Assembly: GCF_000365425.1 (NCBI RefSeq)
Contig: NZ_AQOV01000001.1
Span: 3,224,001-3,288,000 of the forward strand
Origin: Methylomonas sp. MK1
GTDB lineage: Bacteria > Pseudomonadota > Gammaproteobacteria > Methylococcales > Methylomonadaceae
Direction: 5' to 3'
DNA: 64,000 nt
Shown: positions 39,310-48,800 of the stretch, piece after piece
Layout of the letters: each line of letters opens with the position of its first letter
Numbering within the stretch: the stretch's first letter is position 1
Made by a program: the position numbers and the translations under genes
Notes under the pieces: model-generated
Told to the model about the DNA's origin: nothing
Databases searched by the model: none
The model's input: only the letters and a program-made list of their open reading frames with translations

Positions 39310-39897
39310 ATGAATTTGAATAATACGATTCGCACAGCAATACGGCGCAATGCCCGTTGGTTATTACGCCTTATGGCCTTGATCTTTTTGGTTATCGGCC
39401 AGGATATTCAGGCCAAAGAAAAGCCAATTCCATTACTCGAACTTACAGATTCGATCTTTAGTCAGCCAAATTTCACCATAAAAATATATGAAAATGGAAA
39501 AGTGCATTATAGCGGCTACAAGCTTAACAACGATGCATATTCACAAGCAGGACAACATGTAGGTGTTATTGGTGACCGTTATGCCCAATTAACCAAAAAG
39601 CAGCTTAATGAGCTTATCGAAGCCTATGAATCTCTACCATTCGATGGGCTTAAAAAGCTTGAAGAACTAAGGGGAAATACAGTTAGATCCACTTACATTC
39701 ATTTCAGACGCGGAAATGAGGCAATGGATATTAATGTTTATCCATTTTTTTTAAAACTAACGACAAAACTTAATAAGTTTATAAATATTAATAAATGGGT
39801 TTGTTATCCTAAAGGACATCCAGAACATGATCGCTGCCTTATTAACGACATGCCCGATAATTTTGATTATCGATTTTTTGAACATGACTTTAATTAG
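39310..39897 (+). CDS. Exported protein with a DUF6438-like domain
   Basis: 195 residues from ATG 39310. Residues of about 15-35 form a signal peptide (ARWLLRLMALIFLVIGQDIQA, cut after QA). The mature part has a beta-rich segment (FTIKIYENGKVHYSGY) and a helix (LTKKQLNELIEAYESLPFDG). These resemble DUF6438 proteins, a family without known function. It ends with three Cys/His-rich turns (CYPKGHPEHDRC). An in-frame ATG exists at 39208 but would put the signal peptide in the middle. AT-rich compared with core genes. Confidence 0.65.
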   Translation: MNLNNTIRTAIRRNARWLLRLMALIFLVIGQDIQAKEKPIPLLELTDSIFSQPNFTIKIYENGKVHYSGYKLNNDAYSQAGQHVGVIGDRYAQLTKKQLNELIEAYESLPFDGLKKLEELRGNTVRSTYIHFRRGNEAMDINVYPFFLKLTTKLNKFININKWVCYPKGHPEHDRCLINDMPDNFDYRFFEHDFN

Positions 39898-40027
39898 ATA
39901 ATTTTATTCTACAAATTTGAGGGTGTCCTGAATTATGTGTAAACGGGATTTAATTATCGATTAGGCATTCTGTCTTCAAACTGAATGCTAAACCGATTCA
40001 AAGCGGCTTTCCAGGACCATAGGATGC

Positions 40028-40057
40028 GCTGAACAGCGTGAAGCGCATCGTTCGCGA
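40028..40057 (+). repeat. 30-bp dispersed repeat
   Basis: The 30 bases starting GCTGAACAGCGTGAAGC occur identically at 59186-59215. Surrounding bases are only loosely similar. The 39898-40384 gap shows no convincing gene. Confidence 0.75.
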
Positions 40058-40384
40058 ATGGTGCGATTCGTAAACTCACCGCACGCTACGCCTGCTTTTG
40101 GCTAGGCATTTGCCATTGGCACTATTGTCTTCCTCCGGCGGTTTTGGCCGCTTTAAGCCTTTCCTTTCAGGCCACAGCAAGTATGGCCTGAATCAAGACA
40201 AGCCATCAAATGTGACTCTCAACCCCGGATTCCGCTCCACTCAATCCCGATCACAAGCTTTGCCGAATAAAAACGCCAATCTCTAACATATAAAATCACT
40301 CCTTTTTAGAAATATAGCCTACGCTTTTTCTCTGCGGACCGGCGCGGTCGGTGCGCGTATTCGGCAACTTTGCAGGAGATTGAG

Positions 40385-40855
40385 ATGAGTCAGAATTTGT
40401 TATCGTTAACGTTCAGCGATGCGGCATTAGCGGAGATCGATGCGGCTTTGAATACCTTGGAAACCCATTTCACCGGCTTTGCGTCGCTGTCGCCCGACCA
40501 GCGCCGCAATATTCTGAAGATGGGCGATAAAACCGAAGCGTTCTGTCGGCAGACCATGCTGCTGGGAGGACAAAACGCTCAGGCGATTCCGCCCAATTTG
40601 AACATGGCAGAGGCACAAGCGGACATGACCAGCCTCGATCAACTGCGGCCCAGGTTACATCGGCTGCGGGATTTGCAGGCGCGCGGCGACGATACCGACA
40701 TGGCGCTGGGCAGTGATATTTACAGCTTCTGCCTGGACGCCTACGCCTCGCTGAAAATTGCCGGCAAAGGCGCGGCACTGGAAACTTTACGCCAAGCGAT
40801 GGCGGTGCGCTTCAATCGCGGTGCCAAGAGTAAAGTGGAGCCAGCCGCCGGCTAA
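40385..40855 (+). CDS. Conserved-looking hypothetical cytoplasmic protein
   Basis: 156 residues from ATG 40385 with GGAG upstream. It is all-helical by eye (FSDAALAEIDAALNTLETHF, LSPDQRRNILKMGDKTEAFC, LDQLRPRLHRLRDLQARGDD), without signal peptide or membrane helices. GC content and codon use are like the core genes, so it is probably native. I do not recognise the family. Confidence 0.7.
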   Translation: MSQNLLSLTFSDAALAEIDAALNTLETHFTGFASLSPDQRRNILKMGDKTEAFCRQTMLLGGQNAQAIPPNLNMAEAQADMTSLDQLRPRLHRLRDLQARGDDTDMALGSDIYSFCLDAYASLKIAGKGAALETLRQAMAVRFNRGAKSKVEPAAG

Positions 40856-40979
40856 GCTTTTCGCTGGAATTGATAGCTGGCTGCGGGGGACGGCCAGCCG
40901 TCATACTAGGCCGCTTAGCCTCAGCGCTACCGTTGCCAGGCTGTTCTCCCCGCCCCAATACCTTTTATCCTTAAGCGCT

Positions 40980-41434
40980 AAGCGTTGCGGAAAACCGGCA
41001 AGCCAAAAAGCCGGTCGTGCAAGGCAAATAGCTTCAAGCGCAAGCCAAGATAAGTGTGTTCGCCAGGTAAAAAGCGATTCGGGCAAACCACATTGGTGCA
41101 ACCCCAAATCTCGACGGCCTTGCGCGCAGGCCAACAAGCCGTTCGTACACGGCAAATAGCGTCAATCGCAAACCTGGCTAAGCAAACGCGCAGGCAGAAA
41201 CGGTGTTCGCCGATAGCAAATTACCTTAACCGCAAGCCACGACACGCTTGCGCGCAGGGTAAAAAGCTATTCGGGCAAACCAAATCGATTGAAATTCTAG
41301 CCTCCAGCACTTGCGCGTTGGCCACCGAGCCATTTGCACACGGCAATTCGCTGCAGCCAATAGCTGTCCGACGGTTAGCTGCAGGGCTTTCGGTGTCGCC
41401 CCAATTTCAAAACAGTGTGTGCGCAAGGTGTTAG
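40980..41434 (+). repeat. Degenerate tandem repeat with a 63-66 nt period
   Basis: About seven units share a pattern near TTGCGCGCAGG, AAxAAGC, TTCG, CA and CAAAT at constant spacing. In one + frame (41054-41434) the translation repeats every 21 residues (SPGKKRFGQ, RAGQQAVRT, AQGKKLFGQ), showing a period of 63 nt with one insertion. The copies are too diverged for direct slippage to be recent. No start, ribosome site or known protein supports coding. Nothing further is recognised in 41435-41772. Confidence 0.7.
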
Positions 41435-41772
41435 GGGCGTAAGGCCTTCAACAGAACGGTCACCTGATTGTTGGATTGATGATGCTGCGAGAGCTAACGC
41501 AGTCTGGCAGGCCGTGGCATTCTTGTTGTCGCCCATCGATCTTTGGTGATGAGACTACAAATATTGGAGATGTCACCATGTTTAACGTAGTCTGTTGTCC
41601 TCACCTATCTGCCTAATCGTGCATAGGGACGGGGGCTCGTAATTTTCAAGAACTCGTTTATAGTGCCGTGTCATCGCCGATATAACCGGGTAATGCGAGT
41701 TTTATGGCATCAACTTTAGCTACGACCGCGCCCCTGGCCCACTAGCATATTGACAGAGTAGGTAAAACTGAC

Positions 41773-42984
41773 ATGAGCCGTATCCTGTTCGCCTGGGAAT
41801 TGGGCGGTAACCTTGGACATATGACTCGCCAACTGCCGATAGCCCGGCGGCTGCGCCAACAGGGACACCAAGTCTTCTTTGTAGTCCGGGATACCGCCGT
41901 GGCTGCACAACTGCTCACGCCCGAGGGATTTGCTTATGCCCAAGCCCCCGTCAATGTCGACAAGAAGCGGCTTCCCCACCCGGTCAACTACGCCGAAATC
42001 CTAATTGCGTCGGGCTATGCCGACCCGGCGGTTTTGTTGGGCTTGGTGCAGGGCTGGATTAGTTTAATCCGGCTGTTCAAGGCAGATCTCATAGTTGTAG
42101 ACCACGCGCCGACAGCACTCGTTGCCGCCCGCCTGACCGCCTTGCCCGCCATCACCATCGGCACCGGTTTTGAGATACCGCCCAACTGTTTACCGCTGCC
42201 TTCTATTCGTCCGTGGGAAACCATCCCGACGGAACGGCTGTTACGAGCTGAAGAATACGTCCTGGAACGGCTTAATGCCCTTGCGACCTTTTTAAAGGGT
42301 GGTACTATCGAACGCATCACCGATTTATTCCAAGGCGCTCGCAAAGTATTGGCGACCTTTGCCGAATTGGACCATTACGGCACACGCGAAGGCGAAAATT
42401 ACGTTGGCCCACTATACACAGGTACCACAGGTCAACTCATTACCTGGCACCAAATTGACAAACCACACGTATTTGCCTATTTACGGCCTGACGCGCCTGG
42501 TTTTGAAAACCTGCTTAAAGCCTTATCAAAACTCTCGGCGGAAGTCATTGTGGTGGCGCCTGGGATCAAACCCGCCCACATCCAGGCGTTTGCCACGCTA
42601 AACTTGCGCATCCTGACCCAACCCGTCCAAACCGAACAGCTTTTTAAAATGACAGACTGTGCCGTGACGACCGGCGGTACGGGTACCGTTAGCCAATGCC
42701 TGTTGGCGGGCATCCCGCTGTTGCTGGTTCCGCAAAATGTGGAGCAATTCCTGATGAGCCTGCGCGTCGAGGTCCTAGGTGCCGGGACAGCGGCCAGAAA
42801 TAACCGTCAGGAACAAGATTTCGCCGGGCTATTGGAAGCATTGTTAAAAAAATCGTGTTATCGGCTATCCGCACGAGCGTTTGCCCAACAGTACGCCGGT
42901 TATGCGCCTGCTGAGACCACAGATAATGTCATCCAGTTGATCGACAGCACCTTAACAAATCGGGATGCAGTGTCAAGCCAATAG
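41773..42984 (+). CDS. Glycosyltransferase of the UDP-glycosyltransferase (GT1) type
   Basis: 403 residues with the two Rossmann-like halves of GT-B enzymes. N-terminal acceptor half: FAWELGGNLGHMTRQLPIAR with the conserved His. C-terminal donor half: VTTGGTGTVSQCLLAGIPLL then VPQNVEQFL, matching the nucleotide-sugar signature of the family. No signal peptide. It probably moves a sugar from an NDP-sugar to a lipid or small molecule. It stands alone between the tandem repeat and the secreted-protein region. Confidence 0.8.
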   Translation: MSRILFAWELGGNLGHMTRQLPIARRLRQQGHQVFFVVRDTAVAAQLLTPEGFAYAQAPVNVDKKRLPHPVNYAEILIASGYADPAVLLGLVQGWISLIRLFKADLIVVDHAPTALVAARLTALPAITIGTGFEIPPNCLPLPSIRPWETIPTERLLRAEEYVLERLNALATFLKGGTIERITDLFQGARKVLATFAELDHYGTREGENYVGPLYTGTTGQLITWHQIDKPHVFAYLRPDAPGFENLLKALSKLSAEVIVVAPGIKPAHIQAFATLNLRILTQPVQTEQLFKMTDCAVTTGGTGTVSQCLLAGIPLLLVPQNVEQFLMSLRVEVLGAGTAARNNRQEQDFAGLLEALLKKSCYRLSARAFAQQYAGYAPAETTDNVIQLIDSTLTNRDAVSSQ

Positions 42985-43390
42985 GCTCTTACTAAGCCAA
43001 TACGCAACTCAACTTGCAGGTGCGCGTAGTTCTGAATTTCTTGTCGTAATCAAGAGTGATGCCTGAATGTTTTTCAAGCCAAAGCTCGCGGGCTGCTGAT
43101 TTCATAGCCTAGATAGTCATGCCACGACCCTGACATGTGCAACGAATTTAATGTTCAGTGCTGAGGGATTTGGGTCGGTAAAACGTCTTACTTAGAATCC
43201 AACATGCCTAAGGTTTGGGGCTACGGAAATGCCTAACCGAAAAAGCCAAACAAAAAAGCAATGCCAATCACACAAGAATGGTTCGTTAGGTCAAAAACCG
43301 AGAGTCACCTCAAAGTTATTTTAAATAAATAGCCGCTGATTGGACTTTTGGACAGGCGTAGCCTAAAAGGCTTTCCGGGATAATGCGCTA

Positions 43391-43582
43391 ACGCGGATTG
43401 TTATCGGCCACATTAGTCGGATGCAACAAAGCACTCCTGCAACCCACTTAAGCCACTAACAGTATTTTATGGAATCATCAGCCAACAGGGATCGTTCTTG
43501 TCATACGCTAACCTGCAGCTTAAGTTATTTATTGATTCGACACATTCAGCTCCTTTGGGAAAGCGGTTACCCTCGCTGGCGG
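43391..43582 (+). repeat. Direct repeat, copy B (upstream of the LprI-like gene)
   Basis: Partner of 39096-39290; see there for the shared pieces. This copy ends about 85 bp before the small coupled gene at 43667. The rest of the 42985-43666 gap shows no gene. Confidence 0.7.
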
Positions 43583-43666
43583 CGCGGGCGAGCTAAGCGT
43601 AAACGTCCAAAATGTCGCGGCTGGCAACTCGGCAGCAGCAAATGATGAAATTTGGAGATTATCTGC

Positions 43667-43828
43667 ATGAAAAATAAAAATGCGCTAATGAAAGACACGA
43701 CCCCATTCTTCTGCATCAACGGCCTGGGCGGTAACGATATTTATGATTTACAACAAGTCATAGCGAAGATTGCACGTGAACAACTATACGTCACGAACGA
43801 TGCTCTACGGAAGGTGGTGGCATGGTGA
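43667..43828 (+). CDS. Small protein coupled to the LprI-like gene
   Basis: 53 residues: starts MKNKNALMKDTTPFFCINGL, then helical IYDLQQVIAKIAREQLYVTN. TGGAGAT stands nine to fifteen bases before the ATG. Its stop (43826-43828) overlaps the next gene's ATG at 43822, so the two are likely translated together. No signal peptide and no known family. It may be a leader that sets expression of the next gene, or a separate small protein. Confidence 0.5.
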   Translation: MKNKNALMKDTTPFFCINGLGGNDIYDLQQVIAKIAREQLYVTNDALRKVVAW

Positions 43829-44535
43829 ATAAAAAATATAAGTTTTTTATTGTCGTAAGCGTTTTATTTTATGCCGCATCAGGGGTAAATGCCGCTAGTT
43901 TTGATTGCACAAAGGCAGTAACCCCCGTTGAAAAAATTATTTGTTCAAACTCAGACATAGAAGAGCTTGATGACAAACTGACTATCATTTACAGCAAGGC
44001 TATTAATAATAACGCCGAACAACAATCTGATTTGATTGCCCAGCAAAAGTATTGGCTCAAACAGGTGCGTAATCTTTGCAAAAACGTTGCGTGTCTTAAA
44101 GAAGCATATTCATCCAAAATTACGGAATTAAAGTCCTATTTTAAAATGCCCATAGACCGGTATGAATTAACCGGTATTTGGTATGGATCGGATACGGCGT
44201 CTCGCTCAATATATGGCAAGATTGTAATTACCGACCATGCCGTTGCATGGGGCGGTAAGGGTACCGGAAATCCTTTCTGCAAAACCCAATACTCGATAGA
44301 GAGCGAACCGTTTGGCATCAGCTTTAAAGATCAAATCGAAGGTACTTATGTTTACAATGAAAATAGCCAATTCAAAACTTTTAAATTAAAGCTGGCAGCA
44401 CAAGAATGTATAAATTCGCGGACTTATTTAAGATTTACCATACCATTTTACAATCCCAATTATGCTGATGTAATCGAGTATGAAGAAAATGATCATGCCT
44501 CTGCTTATATCCATTTTCAAAAATTTAACGATTAA
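43822..44535 (+). CDS. Exported LprI-like (lysozyme-inhibitor-type) protein
   Basis: 237 residues. Signal peptide MVNKKYKFFIVVSVLFYAAS to about GVNA. The mature N-terminal 80 residues follow the DUF1311/LprI pattern: FDCTKAVTPVEKIICSNSDI, then EELDDKLTIIYSKAI and QKYWLKQVRNLC, with paired cysteines. The C-terminal half (from about residue 105) is beta-rich and not recognised. LprI of Mycobacterium inhibits lysozyme, and related domains are common in periplasmic proteins of other function. The gene is 1.3 kb before a secreted lysozyme-domain protein, so an immunity role is attractive but unproven. Confidence 0.75.
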   Translation: MVNKKYKFFIVVSVLFYAASGVNAASFDCTKAVTPVEKIICSNSDIEELDDKLTIIYSKAINNNAEQQSDLIAQQKYWLKQVRNLCKNVACLKEAYSSKITELKSYFKMPIDRYELTGIWYGSDTASRSIYGKIVITDHAVAWGGKGTGNPFCKTQYSIESEPFGISFKDQIEGTYVYNENSQFKTFKLKLAAQECINSRTYLRFTIPFYNPNYADVIEYEENDHASAYIHFQKFND

Positions 44536-44603
44536 ATCGTTTTTACTAAGGAGAACGAAATGACTATTGCCGTTACCACATTAACTGAAGAAGACCACGA
44601 TAC

Positions 44604-44643
44604 GATGCGCCAAATAGGATGTGCCGACGCAAGGAGGCGCATC
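44604..44643 (+). repeat. REP-like palindrome left of the RAYT gene
   Basis: This stretch (GATGCGCC...GGAGGCGCATC) is the near reverse complement of 45201-45240 and is itself partly palindromic. The pair flanks the RAYT transposase pseudogene, the standard layout of REP sequences and their transposase. Confidence 0.75.
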
Positions 44644-44662
44644 AATCGAGTAGCCAAAAGCC

Positions 44663-45193
44663 ATGACCGAATATCGACGTTTTTATATACCCGAAGCCTT
44701 GTGGTTTTTCACCGTCAATCTTGCGGAACGCAAGAACAATCGATTGTTGATTGAGAAAATTGACGTATTAAGCCAAGCCTTTCGGTATATAAAAACCCGA
44801 AAACCGTTTTATATGAATGCCGTCGTGATTATGCCTGTTCATTTGCATTGCATTTGGACACTGCCTACAGATGATGGCGATTATTCAACACGATGGAATT
44901 TATTGAAAGGGTATTTTTCCAGAAAAATATCAACCGGTGAACGGGTTTCAAAAAGTCGTCAAAAACGGCGCGAGCGCGGCATTTGGTAGCGACGGTTTTG
45001 GGCGCATTTAATCGAAGACCAAGATGATTTAAATCGGCATATCGATTATATCCATTGGAATCCGGTGAAGCATGGATATGTGAAACGGGTGATGGATTGG
45101 CCGTATTCCAGTTTTCATCAATTTGTGAAACGCGGCATTTATTCAAATGATTGGGGAAGTAATGAGCAATATGAAATTCAAGGTGTCGAGTAA
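44663..45193 (+). pseudogene. REP-associated tyrosine transposase (RAYT), broken by an in-frame stop
   Basis: The frame of 177 codons is continuous except for TAG at 44987-44989, where the family has Gln (GIW-stop-RRFWAHL). The HUH-type metal site H-L-H is present (IMPVHLHCIW), as is the conserved DYIHWNPVKHGYVKRVMDWP segment. One base change (CAG to TAG) explains the break. RAYTs move or spread REP palindromes. Confidence 0.85.
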
Positions 45194-45200
45194 CGCGAGC

Positions 45201-45240
45201 GATGCGCCTCCTTACGTCGGCAGCATCCTATCGGCGCACC
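45201..45240 (-). repeat. REP-like palindrome right of the RAYT gene
   Basis: Inverted partner of 44604-44643 (starts GATGCGCCTCC and ends GGCGCACC). See that entry. Confidence 0.75.
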
Positions 45241-45395
45241 TTATCGGGTTGGAGTAAAAGGAAATGGCGGATTATCAGTCAGTATCGTACACATAAAAAT
45301 ATAACGCCAATACCGAAAAAACGTTCTCTTCAAGATGAATTGAAAGATATTTGTTATTTTGTATTAATAAAAAATTTAAATAATAGGGCAGTGCT

Positions 45396-45863
45396 ATGAG
45401 CCGGTGTGTTTTTTTTACAATAATTTATCTATTCATTTTTCCCGTACGTTCTAACGCAGATCAACAATCTCAAATATGCTCATTTTTTCATCGTAACATG
45501 GAGGTCATAAAAAAAGGTAAGGAGTTAAAAGATTTTAAAATTGACTATGATTACCTAGAACATGGGATAGATGATATATATCAGCATTTAGACATTGATA
45601 ATGACGGTATTGATGATAATGTTATAAGAAGTTGTGGTGCTAGCCTTGACAGTATTTGCCACTTAACCATTGGGCTTTCAAGTGGAAAAAAACTTGAATT
45701 AAACTTGCCAGGAGAAAGATTTTTTTTGATACGCATAAAATCTTTATTATATTTAATTTCAGGAAAAGCAACCGCCTTCCAAAAAAATGTAACCGATAAC
45801 AACAATAAACGAGTTTATCAAATTGATAAAGATGACATAAAGCTTATTTGCAATAAAATTTAA
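45396..45863 (+). CDS. Small exported protein directly before the RTX-lysozyme gene; candidate immunity protein
   Basis: 155 residues with signal peptide MSRCVFFTIIYLFIFPVRSN (cut near SNA). The mature part has three Cys and a calcium-loop-like acidic stretch (DIDNDGIDDNVIRSCG), then beta-rich sequence (HLTIGLSSGKKLELNLPG). It ends 12 bp before the ATG of the 2702-residue lysozyme-RTX protein, so the two should be on one transcript. It is strongly AT-rich and Lys/Asn/Ile-rich, unlike the core genes. No family recognised. A periplasmic protein paired with a secreted peptidoglycan hydrolase would be well placed to protect the producer; this is inference. Confidence 0.7.
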   Translation: MSRCVFFTIIYLFIFPVRSNADQQSQICSFFHRNMEVIKKGKELKDFKIDYDYLEHGIDDIYQHLDIDNDGIDDNVIRSCGASLDSICHLTIGLSSGKKLELNLPGERFFLIRIKSLLYLISGKATAFQKNVTDNNNKRVYQIDKDDIKLICNKI

Positions 45864-45875
45864 GGATAAAACACT

Positions 45876-48800
45876 ATGATTAATTTCAGAAGATTAACCA
45901 CTTCTCAAGAGTATACGGATCTCGTTGTCGATGTGATAAGTAGAGTAGAAGGTTTTATTAAAAATGCTAAAGACATAAATGATGGCAAGGCAACAATTGG
46001 TTATGGATATACTTTCAATCGCAATAATAATGTCGAAATATGGCAAAAAACAGGGATTTCATTAAGTGCTACTCAGTGGTCTGTATTGCAGGAAATTGAT
46101 AATGCGCCTATTGACCAAAAAACAGCTATTGCACTCAATCAATTTAACAAAACATTGACCATCGCAGATGCAAAAGCTCTATTAGGGAAAACTTATCAAA
46201 AATATGAGCCTCCAGCAGTTAATCTTGGTATACCTGAATCAAGGGAGCGTACAGCAATCATATCACTTTCGTACAATGGCGCTATATGGGGCGATTTTGC
46301 CGATGGGTTGACACAGGCAATAGCGGTCGATGGAAGTCGTGTGGAAGCATGGTATCAAATACGATATAAGGCTCTCCAAAATTGGAATAGCACATTCACA
46401 AATGGCTGGGCCAAACGTCATTACTATGAGTCAGAACTTTTTAACCTTTATGATTCCGGTACGGTAGACGAAGCCCAAGCTAAACAAATCTACACAATGT
46501 ACAATCGTCATCACGACGATATTTTGCACTACGAAGCCACCTTCAGTAATCAAATCGGAAAAGCCAATAACGACTACAGCCTTACTGATAACAACACAAA
46601 AGTCAAAACCCTGGAAAACAGCCTACAAAAAGCTGCCGATGTATTAATGCAGCTTTATGTCCCGGAAGCCTTGCGTAGCACCATTAACCCACTGGATATT
46701 CAACTGGCTACCGACCTGCAAGGTGATTTATCAGGTGGCAGACGCGACGGATACACAATCAATACCGGCCAAGATCAAAACGAGCTTTTGATTGGCGATG
46801 CCAATGCTAATAACCTGCAAGGCTTGGGTGGCAACGATATTCTAATCGGCAACGCCGGCAACGATACCCTCAGCGGCGGCACCGGCAACGACACCTTGAT
46901 CGGTGGCGCAGGCAGCGATATTTACGCCTACACTCAAGGCGACGGCGTCGATACCATTATCGACAGCGACGGCGAAATCCAATGGGGTTTAATCAGCATC
47001 CAGGGTAACGGCAATGTTGCCGCCGACAAATGGAAAAAACTCAGTGCCACCACCTGGCAAGACCAACAAAGCTCGCAATCCGCCATCAGCTATCACCTGC
47101 AAACCGATTCCACCGGTACGCAAAACCTTTTCATCCTCAAAAACGGCGATGTCGTCAAAGTACAAAACTGGCATCCGGGCGAGCTAGGCATCAGCTTGGG
47201 CGACGGTTCGCAGCCGCTTGCCCCACTCCACACCTACATCGGCGACCAACGCGCACTGCTGATCGGCAGCGAAATCGATCCTGGAACCGCCGCCACCGAT
47301 CCCAACTTCAACACCTACAAATGGAGTGCTACCAGTTGGCAAGCCGATGGCATCCTTAGCGGGGGCATCGCTGCGGCGAACTTTAACGACGTCATCACGG
47401 GCTCGGCCGATGCCGACAAAATCAACGGCCTGGGCGGCAACGACGCGCTGGATGGCGGGGCCGGCAACGACCAGATCGACGGCGGCATCGGCGACGACTT
47501 GATCGCCGGCGGCGCTGGTTCCGACACCATTCACGGCGGCACGGGCAACGACGAAATTCTCAGCGCCACCGGTCTCAACACACCGCAACGCAAAAAGCCG
47601 GGCGAAGTTTGGCAAGCCCCAGCCGGCACGACAGCCTGGACACAAGGCAGTACCTGGGGTGTTGCGGATGCCCCAAACAATACCCGCACCATTTATGGAG
47701 GTGGATCATTGTCTCAGGATAACGCGCCGGACGTGGTCTACGGCGATGCGGGAGACGATCAAATAACCGGTGGCCGTGGCGATGACTATATCGACGGCGG
47801 TGCCGATAACGATACGGCCTGGGGCCAAGGCGGTAATGACATTATCGACGGCGGCACAGGCGACGACGACCTCTATGGCGACGGTCTTATTGCACCGGGT
47901 TATTACCCAACCACGCCGGCATCGACTCACGGCAACGATTTTCTGGACGGCGGCGCCGGTAACGACTGGATCGTTGGCGGCGGCAAGGACGACGTCTTGC
48001 TGGGCGGAACGGAAAACGATTTTCTCTGGGGCGATGACAAAAGCGAAGCGCTACTGTCCGGTATAGACCACGGCAAGGACTACCTGGACGGCGGCGATGG
48101 TAACGACTATTTGTACGGCGGTGGTAATGACGACACCCTGACCGGGGGTGCCGGTACTGACACGCTGATAGGCGATGACAGCGAAGCCAATCTGGCGTTG
48201 GCCTATCACGGTAAAGACTATCTGGATGGCGGAGCGGGCGATGACACACTGTATGGTGGCAGCGGCAATGACACTTTGTTGGGCGGAACCGAGAACGACA
48301 CCCTTTACGGCGAAGGCAACGACGACACTTTGATTGGCGGCACCGGTAACGATACCTTATACGGCGGAGCCGGCAAAGATACCCTGGACGGCGGCGAAGG
48401 TAACGATCAACTGCTAGGCGGTGCTGGCGACGATACTTACCTCAACGTTACCGGCCTGGATACCATTACCGATATCGAAGGACATAGCACTATTGTCTGG
48501 GCTCAGGCGGATGCCCTCTGCGCTACCGGACTGGCGGTAACCAATTACGGTAACCAAGGGCAATTCCTCCGGCTGGATATCACCTTGAATACCGGCGAAA
48601 CCCTTCAAATTGCAGATGCCTTCTTCGGCACCGACGCTACCATAGAATTTGCTAATGGTGATCAAGTAGATTTAGAAACGCTCGTTGGTACATCGCTAAC
48701 GACCGCGTTGGCACTAGCGTTGGGTGATAACGGAGGCAAGCTCTATGGTGGTGCAGGAGACGATACGCTATTCGGCGGCAGTGGTAATGATGTCCTGAGG

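Noticed and set aside
40098..40286. 62-residue frame between the DUF6438-like and the 40385 gene
   Set aside because: No ribosome site, composition of random sequence, overlaps a dispersed repeat region.
41054..41434. Open frame across the 63-nt tandem repeat as a protein gene
   Set aside because: No ribosome site, starts and ends with the repeat, Cys/Arg-rich composition without any known pattern. Kept only as a repeat.
41750..41755. TTGACA as -35 element for the glycosyltransferase gene
   Set aside because: It lies only 17 bp before the start codon, leaving no room for a -10 element and leader.
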